DNA from: a virus
Strand: one strand, 5' to 3'
Length of the DNA stretch: 26,355 nt
IMG/VR virus record: IMGVR_UViG_3300022937_000126
Span: 1 to 26,355 of that record
The notes beneath the pieces are model-generated. The model saw only the letters and a program-made list of their open reading frames with translations, made no database searches and was not told the DNA's origin. The translations under genes were made by a program, and so were the position numbers. This document shows positions 18,219 through 25,505 of this stretch, piece after piece; the stretch's first letter is position 1; each line of letters begins with the position of its first letter.

Positions 18219-20354
18219 TTAATACCAAATTACCACAGCACCATTGTTACCATTGACTTCTGCACCGCTGGCTCCATAACCAATACTGCTACCTGGATAA
18301 TGTGTGTGTCCTGTTCCTGCTGGTGCTTGATTGTTGCCATTTGATGAAGTTGATGCATTACTTACCGGAGCATTTGAGTGACCTCCTATGTAGCCAGAAC
18401 CTCCTCCGCCTTGACCACCGTTAGGGCTTCCGCCGCCTCCGCCGCCGCCGTAGTAGCCACCGCCACCTCCGCCAGCATTACAGCCGTTACCGCCTGCTCC
18501 TGCAGACCATATGCCACCCCAATATGTACTAGGCCATGAACTTCCACTATCTCTTTCACTACCTCCACACCCATTAGCACCTCTTAATTTTTGAGCAGTA
18601 CAATTTGAAGTACAACTTCCGCCTGATGAAGCAGTTGAACCACCTGCACTTTGAGTTCCAGCGCCGCCACCTTGGCCTCCTGAGCCAGCAACTCCTGATG
18701 ATCCTCCACCTGTACCAGGGTAACCTCCATTGTTACCTCCGCCACCGCCGCCTCCAGCGATCAGTACAGATCTGCCATGTGTTGCTGATCTATCTGAATC
18801 AAATGATGTAAATATACCACTCAATCCTCCACCATTGCCGTTACCATTACCATCATTGAAGTGACTATTTTCACCGTGTCCAAGTTGTCCTACAATCACA
18901 TGAAGGTATGACACACTGCTAACATCAATGGTTCCATATGTGTATCCACCACCGGCTCCTCCTTGTCCACTTGGATTACCACCGCCGCCACCTGCACCCC
19001 ACATGACTGCGTTGATGCTTGTGATTCCTGCAGGCTTGGTCCAAGTCTGTACTGTTCTTGTGTAGTTGTATGTTGTTACCACTGGCGCTTTCACTGTGAT
19101 CGAAAACTGTCTAGCACCGGACGACCCACCATCTGAATCTGTTGCTGTGATACTAAATGTTGATGTTGTGTCTGATCCAACTGCTGTTGGTGTACCTGTG
19201 ATGGCACCTGTGCTACTATTTAAACTCAATCCTGAAGGTAAACTGCCAGCAGTTACTGAATATGTTAAACTGTTGCTGTCTGCGTCTGTGGCTGTTACTG
19301 TGACACCACTGAAACTGCTTCTTAATGAATCAAAAATAGTTGCCAAAGATCCTTCAGCAGTTGACCATTCTGGAATTTTGTTTCCAACTGTTAACCATCC
19401 ATTGTTGTAGACTTGTAATTTTGAATCTGTGGTGTTGTATAACATATAACCGTTCACTGGAGAACTAATAGCATCTTTCTCTGTTGCTGTTTTTCTTGGC
19501 ACTTGTATAACACCATCTGCCAGCACAGTGTCACCTGTGGAATCTGTGTCATTAACCCAAGCACTGCCATTGTATTTTAAAACTTGTCCGGAACTTGGTG
19601 ATGTGATTGTTGTGTCTGTTAGACCTGATAGTTGATTTGTATCTGTGTCTGTGTCATTAACCCAAGCACTGCCATTGTATTTTAAAACTTGTCCTGAGCT
19701 TGGTGTTGAAATTGTTGTATCAGTTAAACCTGATAATTGATTTGTATCAGTATCAGTATCTGTGTCATTAACCCAAGCACTGCCGTTGTACTTTAGTACT
19801 TGGCCTGAACTTGGTGATGTGATTGTGGTATCTGATAGACCTGATAGTTGCACTGAACCTCCAGCTACTTGACTGTCCACATAGGCTTTTGTGGCCGCAT
19901 CTTGATCTGCTGTTGGATCATCAACTGCCGCTAATTTTCTGTTGCCAAAGTGTATGGTTGATGAACCATCAAAAATCACTGCACTGCTTGAAAATCTCAC
20001 TGCACTGTTTTTGAATCTTACTGCATCATCAAACACCTGTCCAAAAGCATCATCATCTGAATCGTAATTGTCTGGATCACTGGCTGTGACCACTTTGGTT
20101 GCCAATACAGACATATTTCTTTCAAGTTCTTCAATTCTTCTTAGATCTGATTTTGAACCGCCAAATACAATATCGTCAGCACCCGGATCACCTGAGAAAA
20201 ATTCAACGTCACCGTTTTTCTTGTAACGCCATCTCAATTCATCAATGTCTTTGGTTCCACCTTCGTGTGCGGCAATTTCTGATGACTTCAGTGAACGAAG
20301 GTCAGCAAAGTCTCTCATTACGCCACCAATTTTGATTTTTCTACCTCTGCCCAT
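18219..20354 (-). CDS. Tail fibre/adhesin with Gly-rich receptor-binding tip
   Basis: A 711-residue tail protein. Residues 1-165 form an attachment and helical region (LRRIEELERNMSVLATKV). Residues 167-275 hold three tandem repeats with consensus QLSGLTDTTITSPSSGQVLK then YNGSAWVNDTD, separated by Thr-Asp linkers. Residues 286-325 (VPRKTATEKDAISSPVNGY, LYNTTDSKLQVYNNGW) are a short fibre module. Residues 330-422 look like a putative Ig (He_PIG) domain (LPSGLSLNSSTGAITGTP). From 450 to 660 there are long Gly-rich stretches with a few Cys, resembling the polyglycine tips of T2/T6-type gp38 adhesins and similar Gly-rich domains. This end probably touches the host receptor. The ATG overlaps the upstream fibre stop (TAATG). 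Confidence 0.85.
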   Translation of the reverse strand: MGRGRKIKIGGVMRDFADLRSLKSSEIAAHEGGTKDIDELRWRYKKNGDVEFFSGDPGADDIVFGGSKSDLRRIEELERNMSVLATKVVTASDPDNYDSDDDAFGQVFDDAVRFKNSAVRFSSSAVIFDGSSTIHFGNRKLAAVDDPTADQDAATKAYVDSQVAGGSVQLSGLSDTTITSPSSGQVLKYNGSAWVNDTDTDTDTNQLSGLTDTTISTPSSGQVLKYNGSAWVNDTDTDTNQLSGLTDTTITSPSSGQVLKYNGSAWVNDTDSTGDTVLADGVIQVPRKTATEKDAISSPVNGYMLYNTTDSKLQVYNNGWLTVGNKIPEWSTAEGSLATIFDSLRSSFSGVTVTATDADSNSLTYSVTAGSLPSGLSLNSSTGAITGTPTAVGSDTTSTFSITATDSDGGSSGARQFSITVKAPVVTTYNYTRTVQTWTKPAGITSINAVMWGAGGGGGNPSGQGGAGGGYTYGTIDVSSVSYLHVIVGQLGHGENSHFNDGNGNGNGGGLSGIFTSFDSDRSATHGRSVLIAGGGGGGGNNGGYPGTGGGSSGVAGSGGQGGGAGTQSAGGSTASSGGSCTSNCTAQKLRGANGCGGSERDSGSSWPSTYWGGIWSAGAGGNGCNAGGGGGGYYGGGGGGGSPNGGQGGGGSGYIGGHSNAPVSNASTSSNGNNQAPAGTGHTHYPGSSIGYGASGAEVNGNNGAVVIWY
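18375..19007 (-). other. Gly-rich coding segment (adhesin tip)
   Basis: Codes for residues 450-660 of the adhesin. GGN/CCN-rich DNA makes this the most GC-rich stretch of an otherwise AT-rich window, and it contains many short near-repeats of glycine codons. Confidence 0.8.
19530..19850 (-). repeat. Three tandem coding repeats of 105-111 bp
   Basis: Three copies in the adhesin gene, with repeat starts 105 and 111 bp apart. A core of about 40 bp around the NGSAWVNDTD codons is almost identical between copies. The linkers differ by whole Thr-Asp dipeptides: NDTD-STGD, NDTDTDTN and NDTDTDTDTN. Confidence 0.95.
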
Positions 20355-22447
20355 TATACACTAATCCCTGTTACTTCAATTTGGTCATCTGTTGCCAGTA
20401 CACCACTATTGACTGTTAATGTTGTTCCGCTCACACTGTATTCACTGGCTCTCATTAGAGTTCTGTTCAAGAACGCCACGTAATGAATAGCACCTGACAG
20501 ATCACTGAATGTGTAGTCCACTGTGCCAGAAGCATTGGTTGTGGCTTCTGCACTGGTCACTGTCTGTGCTGAACTGTGGAAATGTGTGAAACTGTTTGTG
20601 AGTGCCACTGTGCCTGTTGCATTAGGCAATGTGATTGTTCTGTCTGCTGTTGGATCAACCACTGTCAATGTGGTTTCAAAATCATCTGCTGTAGCACCTT
20701 CAAAAATTATATCTACACCTGTTTTTAATTCTAAATTACCATCATATGACACACCAACCCTTTCAGCACCAGCAGTATACATTCTAACTCCACGTCCTGC
20801 CGCACTGTTCCATAATAGAATTCCACCGTTTTCTGTGATATACGATTGATTATCTCTGAATTGTAATTGTCCACTACTAATCATTTTCAATGATGTATTA
20901 ACATCTGGTGTTGTAAATGTTTTGTTTGTGAGTGTTTGTGATCCTGTTTCTGTAACCAGTGTACCGGTTACACCATCTAATAGATTAAGTTCAGTTGCAG
21001 TACTTGTAAGTGCGACTGCTTCGTTTATGTTTGGACTGGTAAGTGTCTTGTTTGTGAGTGTTTGTGCTGATGTTGTTGTGACTGTGTCACCGAACAAACC
21101 AAAATCTTTTGCTAATCCCACAAATGTGTCACCAGATGCAATAGATCCTAGATCTGGACCTAGTCCCAAATAATCAGTTGTTGATCCTGTGACTGCACCC
21201 AAATCAGTTGGAAAACCAAGTGTGCCTGACAGATAACTCTGTGTGGAGTGATCACCCCAACCATAAGCAGTGTCCCACTGACCAACTTTGGTGTCAGTGA
21301 TTGTGTTGGTGCCCATATCAATGTCATTGCCATTTGCATCCAACGTTCCACCAAGTTGTGGTGAAGTGTCTCCTATTATGTCTATGGTGTCTGAGCTTCC
21401 TTCATCTGAGTCATCTGCATTTTTTCTTGTCTTTTTGAGTTTACCTGTTGTGGCATCTCTCTCCAGTTTCATTTTTTTACCTGAGCTGTCTACCAATTCA
21501 ATGGCACTGGCTCTGATAATTTTTCTGTTTCCTGAACTGTCTTTGATGTCTAAGTTGTCACTGCCATCGTTGGTCAGTTTGGCACCACCCAAATCAATGG
21601 TTGATCCTGACAGGTAGATATCTCTAAATCTCAGTGATGATGTACCCAAATCATATGTGACGTTGGCACTTGGTGTCAAGTGTCCTGAAATTGTTGTGGC
21701 ACCTAGTGTCTTGTTTGTGAGTGTTTGAGTAGCATCTGCTAATACCACTGTGCCAGTTGCATCAGGTAGTGTGATTGTTCTGTCTGCTGTGGGATCAGTA
21801 ACTGTTAATGTGGTTTCAAAATCGTCTGCTGTAGCGCCTTCAAACACAAATGCATTTTGTACATTGATTGCTGTGGAATCAACTGTTGTGGTCGTACCTT
21901 GTACTGTTAAATTTCCTGCTACTACTAGGTTGCCTGAAAACGCACCATCGCCTGTGACATCTAGTTCTTCTGACGGTGATGTGTTATTTCCAATACCAAC
22001 TTTACCAGTGTTGTCAATGTACAGTCTAGCACTTGTATTAGTAGAATTGTAAACAGTGAAACTGCCATCAGCTCCACCTACTCGCACATAACCATCTGAG
22101 TTACCTAAGTGTATCTGTCCTGATCCAGAATTATTGCCTCTGATAAATGATGCCACATCTGCTGATGTTCCTTCTACACTTAATTTAACAGATGGTGCAG
22201 TTGTGCCAATACCCACTCTGTTGTTGTCAGCATCCACAAATAATGTGTTGGTATCAAATGCTATATTTCCTGAAAATGATTTGTTTGACAGTGTGTCTGT
22301 TGAATCTTGTAAAACTAATGTACCCGTTGCGTTTGGTATTGTAAGTGTTGTTTCGCTGGTGTTATCTGCTGGTGAAAGAACTACACCTTTTTTACCAATT
22401 TTAAATGAGGGATTAGTTGTCCCTTTAATATTATATGTTACTGCCAT
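20354..22447 (-). CDS. Repeat-rich tail fibre protein
   Basis: A 697-residue fibre. N-terminal residues 1-50 (MAVTYNIKGTTNPSFKIGKK) resemble phage fibre starts. Repeats include LTNKT (TQTLTNKTLGA, AQTLTNKTLTS, SQTLTNKTFTT), VGIGTTAPS and VGIGNNTSPSEELDV elements typical of marine phage fibres, and two copies of the 35-residue FEGATADDFETTLTV unit (202-236, 582-616). The C-terminal part (THFHSSAQTVTSAEA, VDYTFSDLSGAIHYVAFLN) could be a trimerisation or tip domain. There is no chaperone-type intramolecular protease motif. GGAG 6 nt before ATG supports the start. A late promoter precedes it with an unusually long leader. Confidence 0.85.
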   Translation of the reverse strand: MAVTYNIKGTTNPSFKIGKKGVVLSPADNTSETTLTIPNATGTLVLQDSTDTLSNKSFSGNIAFDTNTLFVDADNNRVGIGTTAPSVKLSVEGTSADVASFIRGNNSGSGQIHLGNSDGYVRVGGADGSFTVYNSTNTSARLYIDNTGKVGIGNNTSPSEELDVTGDGAFSGNLVVAGNLTVQGTTTTVDSTAINVQNAFVFEGATADDFETTLTVTDPTADRTITLPDATGTVVLADATQTLTNKTLGATTISGHLTPSANVTYDLGTSSLRFRDIYLSGSTIDLGGAKLTNDGSDNLDIKDSSGNRKIIRASAIELVDSSGKKMKLERDATTGKLKKTRKNADDSDEGSSDTIDIIGDTSPQLGGTLDANGNDIDMGTNTITDTKVGQWDTAYGWGDHSTQSYLSGTLGFPTDLGAVTGSTTDYLGLGPDLGSIASGDTFVGLAKDFGLFGDTVTTTSAQTLTNKTLTSPNINEAVALTSTATELNLLDGVTGTLVTETGSQTLTNKTFTTPDVNTSLKMISSGQLQFRDNQSYITENGGILLWNSAAGRGVRMYTAGAERVGVSYDGNLELKTGVDIIFEGATADDFETTLTVVDPTADRTITLPNATGTVALTNSFTHFHSSAQTVTSAEATTNASGTVDYTFSDLSGAIHYVAFLNRTLMRASEYSVSGTTLTVNSGVLATDDQIEVTGISV
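20600..20704 (-). repeat. Fibre repeat unit, copy 2
   Basis: Encodes residues 582-616 of the fibre. It is closely similar in DNA and protein to 21740-21844. Confidence 0.9.
21740..21844 (-). repeat. Fibre repeat unit, copy 1
   Basis: Encodes residues 202-236 of the fibre. Mostly silent differences from copy 2, 1140 bp away, suggest purifying selection or conversion. Confidence 0.9.
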
Positions 22448-22460
22448 TTCTGCTCCATGT

Positions 22461-22499
22461 CTGTTTTATTCAAACAGTCTGTGTATATTAAACACACAG
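22461..22499 (-). other. Two small hairpins in the leader of the fibre gene
   Basis: Two 6-bp stems are visible: CTGTGT/ACACAG (22479-22484 with 22494-22499, 9-nt loop) and CTGTTT/AAACAG (22461-22466 with 22472-22477, 5-nt loop). They lie between the late promoter and the Shine-Dalgarno. No U-tract follows, so they do not look like terminators. Confidence 0.4.
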
Positions 22500-22517
22500 T
22501 CAAAGTACTATTAAAAC

Positions 22518-22525
22518 TATTTATT
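22518..22525 (-). promoter_or_regulatory. Late-type promoter AATAAATA of the tail fibre module
   Basis: AATAAATA followed by GTTTTAATAG. The predicted leader is about 65 nt, much longer than other late leaders here. A perfect TTGACA (22532-22537) lies just upstream, but no convincing sigma70 -10 box is seen at the right spacing. Confidence 0.7.
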
Positions 22526-22540
22526 TCTTTATGTCAATTT

Positions 22541-22783
22541 TTAGCATTTTGACAATGCACGAGTAACATCAAAGGTATGATCTAATTGCAGTTGTTTGCC
22601 TGATTTTCGGTCCCATATGATACCAATATACGTGGGATTGCCGTTTTTAAACTTCACAATGCATTCTTCACAGAAAAATTCATCTATTTCTAGATCTTCC
22701 AACTGTTTTTTGATTAATTTTTTGACTTTTCTCTGATTAATCAGATATGTTATGTCAATTATTGTACCAGCTTTGTTACTCAT
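22541..22783 (-). CDS. Hypothetical small protein
   Basis: An 80-residue protein: helical, Lys-rich first half (YLINQRKVKKLIKKQLEDLE), then FFCEECIVKFKNGNPTYIGI with a CxxC pair and IWDRKSGKQLQLDHTFDVTR. The single CxxC and a later His/Cys might bind a metal, but too few ligands are spaced clearly enough to say so. GGTAAATA ends 5 nt before the ATG. The gene ends before the leader of the tail fibre gene. Confidence 0.6.
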   Translation of the reverse strand: MSNKAGTIIDITYLINQRKVKKLIKKQLEDLEIDEFFCEECIVKFKNGNPTYIGIIWDRKSGKQLQLDHTFDVTRALSKC

Positions 22784-22788
22784 ACAAT

Positions 22789-22796
22789 TATTTACC
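22789..22796 (-). promoter_or_regulatory. Late-type promoter GGTAAATA
   Basis: GGTAAATA, then ATTGT, then ATG at 22783: a 5-nt gap in a 42-bp intergenic space. Confidence 0.6.
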
Positions 22797-22825
22797 TTTG
22801 TATGAGCAGTTAATGTTTTTACAAA

Positions 22826-23380
22826 TTAACTAGATGCGTGTACGTTAAATGCTACTGTTATTCGTGTGTTTTCAATGTTTTGCTTGTCTACTCTGTGTTC
22901 CAGCCAAGGTGGAAAGATTATGCAATCACCTTCTTGTACAGTAGGTGTGATCATTGTGTATTCTTCTTTGTAATCACAAGAATTAAACAAATGACGCATG
23001 GGACTTAAAAAAGTAGTACCTGAAGCACCTTTGGGCATCTGAACATACACTATGCCTGATGCCAATGCTCCCACTGTGTGATGCGAATGTGCTTCTTGCA
23101 TGAAGTCACTGTTATAAACATTGTACCACATGTGACATTTGACTTTGACATTCATGCCAATTGACTCTTTTAAGAATTCCACAATCAAAGGATTTATTTG
23201 TTCAAACACTTCTTGATCTTGCCAGGCATCTTCTGCCCCGGCCGCCAGCGAACTGATCACCTGAGATTGTTTTGGCCAAGGATTTGGCAACTTCAAAGTA
23301 GTCACATGTTCTCTAATAGAATTAGCTATTCTGTTCTTGTCAATTTGAATATTCTTTTTTACAAAAGGAACAGAAAACAT
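22826..23380 (-). CDS. 2OG-Fe(II) oxygenase
   Basis: A protein of 184 residues. MQEAHSHHTVGALASGIVYV (HSH at 98-100), GTTFLSPMRHLF, and the C-terminal EGDCIIFPPWLEHRVDK with His162 and Arg173 in TRITVAFNVH match the phage 2OG-Fe(II) oxygenase family (H-x-H-P..LSG.YY..., GD...FPSWL.H.V, R....FN). In this family the iron ligands come from the H-x-H/D segment and the distal His. The reaction needs 2-oxoglutarate and oxygen; the substrate is not visible. Many T4-like marine phages carry several of these. Start codon overlaps the upstream stop. Confidence 0.82.
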   Translation of the reverse strand: MFSVPFVKKNIQIDKNRIANSIREHVTTLKLPNPWPKQSQVISSLAAGAEDAWQDQEVFEQINPLIVEFLKESIGMNVKVKCHMWYNVYNSDFMQEAHSHHTVGALASGIVYVQMPKGASGTTFLSPMRHLFNSCDYKEEYTMITPTVQEGDCIIFPPWLEHRVDKQNIENTRITVAFNVHASS

Positions 23381-23658
23381 TAATTCAATGACTTCTTAAC
23401 TCTGTTGGCAAATTTTTTAGCAAACTGATCTAAAAATTCATGATGCTCATGGTCTAATCCATGGTATTCATAAATCATAGATTCTATAACTTTCAATGCA
23501 GGTACAATTTTCATTTGCTGTAATTCTTCATCAATTTCTATTCCGTTACGAACTAGTTCTTCAACAATGGCATATATCATATTTTGATATTGTGTTTTTG
23601 CTAAATCTTCTTTGCTTTTTTTCTTATAATCTGTTAGATTAACTATTTTGTTTTTCAT
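23380..23658 (-). CDS. Hypothetical helical protein
   Basis: About 92 residues from ATG at 23658 (MKNKIVNLTDYKKKSKEDL). TTG at 23682 or ATG at 23673 are possible longer starts. The rest is helical: MIYAIVEELVRNGIEID, VPALKVIESMIYEYHGLDHE, HHEFLDQFAKKFANRVKKS. I know similar short proteins from T4-like marine phages but no function. It overlaps the end of the upstream gene and runs into the oxygenase gene, so it belongs to the same operon. Confidence 0.6.
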   Translation of the reverse strand: MKNKIVNLTDYKKKSKEDLAKTQYQNMIYAIVEELVRNGIEIDEELQQMKIVPALKVIESMIYEYHGLDHEHHEFLDQFAKKFANRVKKSLN

Positions 23659-23818
23659 GTTCTTTAAATCCATAAATGTCAATTGCTGTTACACTTGCTT
23701 CAAGATTGTCAATGTCATCCTGATGCATTTTGTTTCTGTTTTGCTCTAAATACTTCAAAGCATAGTCACTCACACAACGAATTGCGTGTAGAAACAGCTC
23801 ATGTTCTTTTTCACTCAT
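23639..23818 (-). CDS. Small hypothetical protein (59 residues)
   Basis: A 59-residue ORF too short for routine gene calling: MSEKEHELFLHAIRCV, SDYALKYLEQNRNKM, then HQDDIDNLEASVTAIDIYGF. It is acidic and helical. Its ATG overlaps the stop of the upstream miniprotein (ATGAGTGA) and its end overlaps the next gene by 20 nt. The dense overlap chain on both sides supports it as real. Function unknown. Confidence 0.6.
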   Translation of the reverse strand: MSEKEHELFLHAIRCVSDYALKYLEQNRNKMHQDDIDNLEASVTAIDIYGFKEHEKQNS

Positions 23819-23942
23819 GGTCCTTGTCCTTTCTGTTTATGTTTTTATCTTCACTTTCCATTGCTTTGACCCATACTACAAAAAAAGCAAATGTGATCAC
23901 AATACCTAATACTAGTAGGCCTATTCCTTGTGTGAATGTCAT
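23811..23942 (-). CDS. Single-TM miniprotein (43 residues)
   Basis: A short ORF with ATGA overlap to the CDGSH-like gene upstream. Residues 5-26 are a hydrophobic helix (QGIGLLVLGIVITFAFFVVW), followed by a charged tail (VKAMESEDKNINRKDKDHE). The N-terminus is very short, so the tail is likely cytosolic. Possible roles are a small holin or antiholin, or a modulator of a host membrane complex. No direct evidence chooses between them. Confidence 0.65.
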   Translation of the reverse strand: MTFTQGIGLLVLGIVITFAFFVVWVKAMESEDKNINRKDKDHE

Positions 23943-24319
23943 TTAGATTTCTCCTTTTGTTGATGATCTATTATTGATTTGAGATGATTTGTGAGTCCCA
24001 ATAAACTTGATCCTGCTCCACGCAAACCTGACCAAAATGGTCGATAATCATTTGGATTTTTATCTCTTGGAAAATTGTCTGCTTCCATCAACAAGTTTTG
24101 AAAATTTTTAATAATTTCATTCACACGTTCTTCAGTGTAAATGTGTGGCATATCAGATTTTTTTTCATCTTGTTGAGTTTGTTGTTTTACTTCTTGTAAA
24201 GTTTCTTCGCTGAAAGGCTTTTTTTCTTTTAAAAATGCTTGATATTCTTCTTCGCTAAATCTGTGTAAACCAATACATATTCCTGATTCTGACCTCCCAC
24301 ACCAACATGTTCCTGCCAT
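23939..24319 (-). CDS. CDGSH-like Cys/His protein
   Basis: A 126-residue protein. The N-terminus CWCGRSESGICIGLHRFSEE (Cys5, Cys7, Ser10, Cys15, His19) resembles the CDGSH iron-sulfur motif C-x-C-x2-S-x3-P-x-C-D-G-S-H. The gap before the third Cys is one residue shorter and Asp and Ser are replaced (C-I-G-L-H). The 3Cys-1His set that holds a 2Fe-2S cluster is kept. It may also bind zinc. The remainder is charged and helical (ETLQEVKQQTQQDEKKS, ERVNEIIKNFQNLLMEA). It is flanked by two single-TM miniproteins with tight overlaps or spacing. Confidence 0.6.
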   Translation of the reverse strand: MAGTCWCGRSESGICIGLHRFSEEEYQAFLKEKKPFSEETLQEVKQQTQQDEKKSDMPHIYTEERVNEIIKNFQNLLMEADNFPRDKNPNDYRPFWSGLRGAGSSLLGLTNHLKSIIDHQQKEKSK

Positions 24320-24323
24320 TACA

Positions 24324-24449
24324 TTATCCTTTCAACGATATATCCATAATTAATAAACTGATAAAAACAATCAATACTGCATAGATCCAAGGTTCTGTTA
24401 GATAATCTTTGATTGTTTCAACTAATTGTTTATAAAATATTTTAAACAT
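24324..24449 (-). CDS. Single-TM miniprotein (41 residues)
   Basis: A short ORF starting inside the last codons of the acidic gene upstream (GATGTTTAA carries both the ATG and the stop). It reads MFKIFYKQLVETIKDY, LTEPWIYAVLIVFISLL, IMDISLKG: an amphipathic start followed by one membrane helix (about 19-36). The stop is 5 nt before the CDGSH-like ATG, and the stop region includes AAAGGAT, a ribosome binding site for it. Translational coupling and a membrane location are likely; role unknown. Confidence 0.65.
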   Translation of the reverse strand: MFKIFYKQLVETIKDYLTEPWIYAVLIVFISLLIMDISLKG

Positions 24450-25131
24450 CGTCACCTTCTGCTACATAAAAAGAACTGCTCTTGCCTGTGGAATCTTCTT
24501 CAAGGTGATAACTGTCACCGTTGTATAAAAATTCGTTAAACACTTTGAATCCATCACAGTCTTCATATGCAATTTCTAATTTTTTAAAATCAAATCCATC
24601 TGGACCTGTTTTCACAATGTCTGGTGAGTGCCAGCCACCCTTGTTGAAATACTGCCCAAACATATAGTAATTGTCTTTGCAACTTTGTGTGCCAGAATTG
24701 TGTTCTGCTTCACAGGTAATTTTTGCTCCACGATCTTCAAACTCTTCCATGTTCACAGTTTCATCTTCTATGTAGTTGCCATTTTCATCTGTTAACGCAT
24801 TACCTTCTTTGTCTACTTCTGATATTGTCATGTATTGACTATCTGCGAATTCTGGTCCTGACAAATGACAGATATCTTCATATTCGTAAAATTCTCGATC
24901 GAATTGTGCTTGTTTGGGTACATCCTTGTTTGCTTCTTCTATGTCCCAACCTATATTTGTCATGTATTCCTCAAAGTCAGATTGATCTTTGTCCGCCCAA
25001 TATTCATATTGTTCTTTGGTAATTGATCCCATAGCAACTTCTCCACCATATCTTCCAAAATCAATTTTGAAAAAACGTTCTGGTGTTTTGAGCTTTTTAA
25101 TCAACGCCTGTTTCTTTTTCAATGATACCAT
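24442..25131 (-). CDS. Acidic hypothetical protein
   Basis: A 229-residue, strongly acidic protein (many Asp, Glu and Tyr). Recognisable features are the basic start VSLKKKQALIKKLKTPERFF, the aromatic segment FGRYGGEVAMGSITKEQYEYW, and three spaced cysteines in the second half (ITCEAEH, QSCKDNY, YEDCDGF). I do not recognise the family. The start overlaps the upstream stop (TAATG) with GGAGG further upstream. The charge would suit a DNA mimic or a partner of a basic protein, but that is only a guess. Confidence 0.6.
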   Translation of the reverse strand: MVSLKKKQALIKKLKTPERFFKIDFGRYGGEVAMGSITKEQYEYWADKDQSDFEEYMTNIGWDIEEANKDVPKQAQFDREFYEYEDICHLSGPEFADSQYMTISEVDKEGNALTDENGNYIEDETVNMEEFEDRGAKITCEAEHNSGTQSCKDNYYMFGQYFNKGGWHSPDIVKTGPDGFDFKKLEIAYEDCDGFKVFNEFLYNGDSYHLEEDSTGKSSSFYVAEGDDV

Positions 25132-25505
25132 TATTCGTGTTCTCCTCCTGGATCACGTGGATCCAATTTAACTTTGTAAGGATTACCATGCTTGTCTCTG
25201 TAAAAAACATAGTCCCTTGCTCTACCATAAGAATGATATGATCCAAAGTTGTACTTGTTGTTTTTTATGTTATGAAATTGTTTGAATGTGTAATACATGG
25301 CCATAATAATTGCTATATGCCCTACTACTAGTCCTGTCCAAATACTTGCATACAGTTGTCCCCAGATATACAATGTAAATGCTGTTGACCATACAAATGA
25401 CAATACTGTCAATAACTGCAACCTTACTGTTTTTGGTAATGCACGGAGATCATTCTTTGTGTCATCAAACAATATTGTTGCTGTGTTAATCATCCAATTC
25501 TTCAC
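25131..25505 (-). CDS. Membrane protein with two TM helices
   Basis: A 124-residue protein. It starts with GTG at 25505, overlapping the previous stop (GTGA) with AGGAG upstream. Hydrophobic helices lie at about 28-50 (RLQLLTVLSFVWSTAFTLYI) and 56-75 (WTGLVVGHIAIIMAMYY). The tail is hydrophilic and Tyr/Asp-rich (GSYHSYGRARDYVFYRDKHG). Marine T4-like phages have similar small membrane proteins without assigned function. It could sit in the inner membrane and act on host physiology or lysis timing. Confidence 0.65.
   Translation of the reverse strand: MKNWMINTATILFDDTKNDLRALPKTVRLQLLTVLSFVWSTAFTLYIWGQLYASIWTGLVVGHIAIIMAMYYTFKQFHNIKNNKYNFGSYHSYGRARDYVFYRDKHGNPYKVKLDPRDPGGEHE

Noticed and set aside
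19530-19850. CRISPR array
   Set aside because: The repeats are in-frame coding repeats with no unique spacers between them and sit inside a fibre gene.
18219-20354. Diversity-generating retroelement target in the adhesin
   Set aside because: No reverse transcriptase and no second, template-like copy of the 3' end is present in the window. The Gly-rich repeats explain the variable look.
22461-22499. Rho-independent terminator before the fibre gene
   Set aside because: The stems are short and AT-containing, and no run of T follows on the minus strand.
18605-22514. Long plus-strand and out-of-frame ORFs opposite the tail fibre genes
   Set aside because: They mirror low-complexity repeat codons of the fibre genes, lack ribosome binding sites and read as Val/Leu/Pro/Ser-rich shadows. 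The minus-strand frames have clear fibre motifs.
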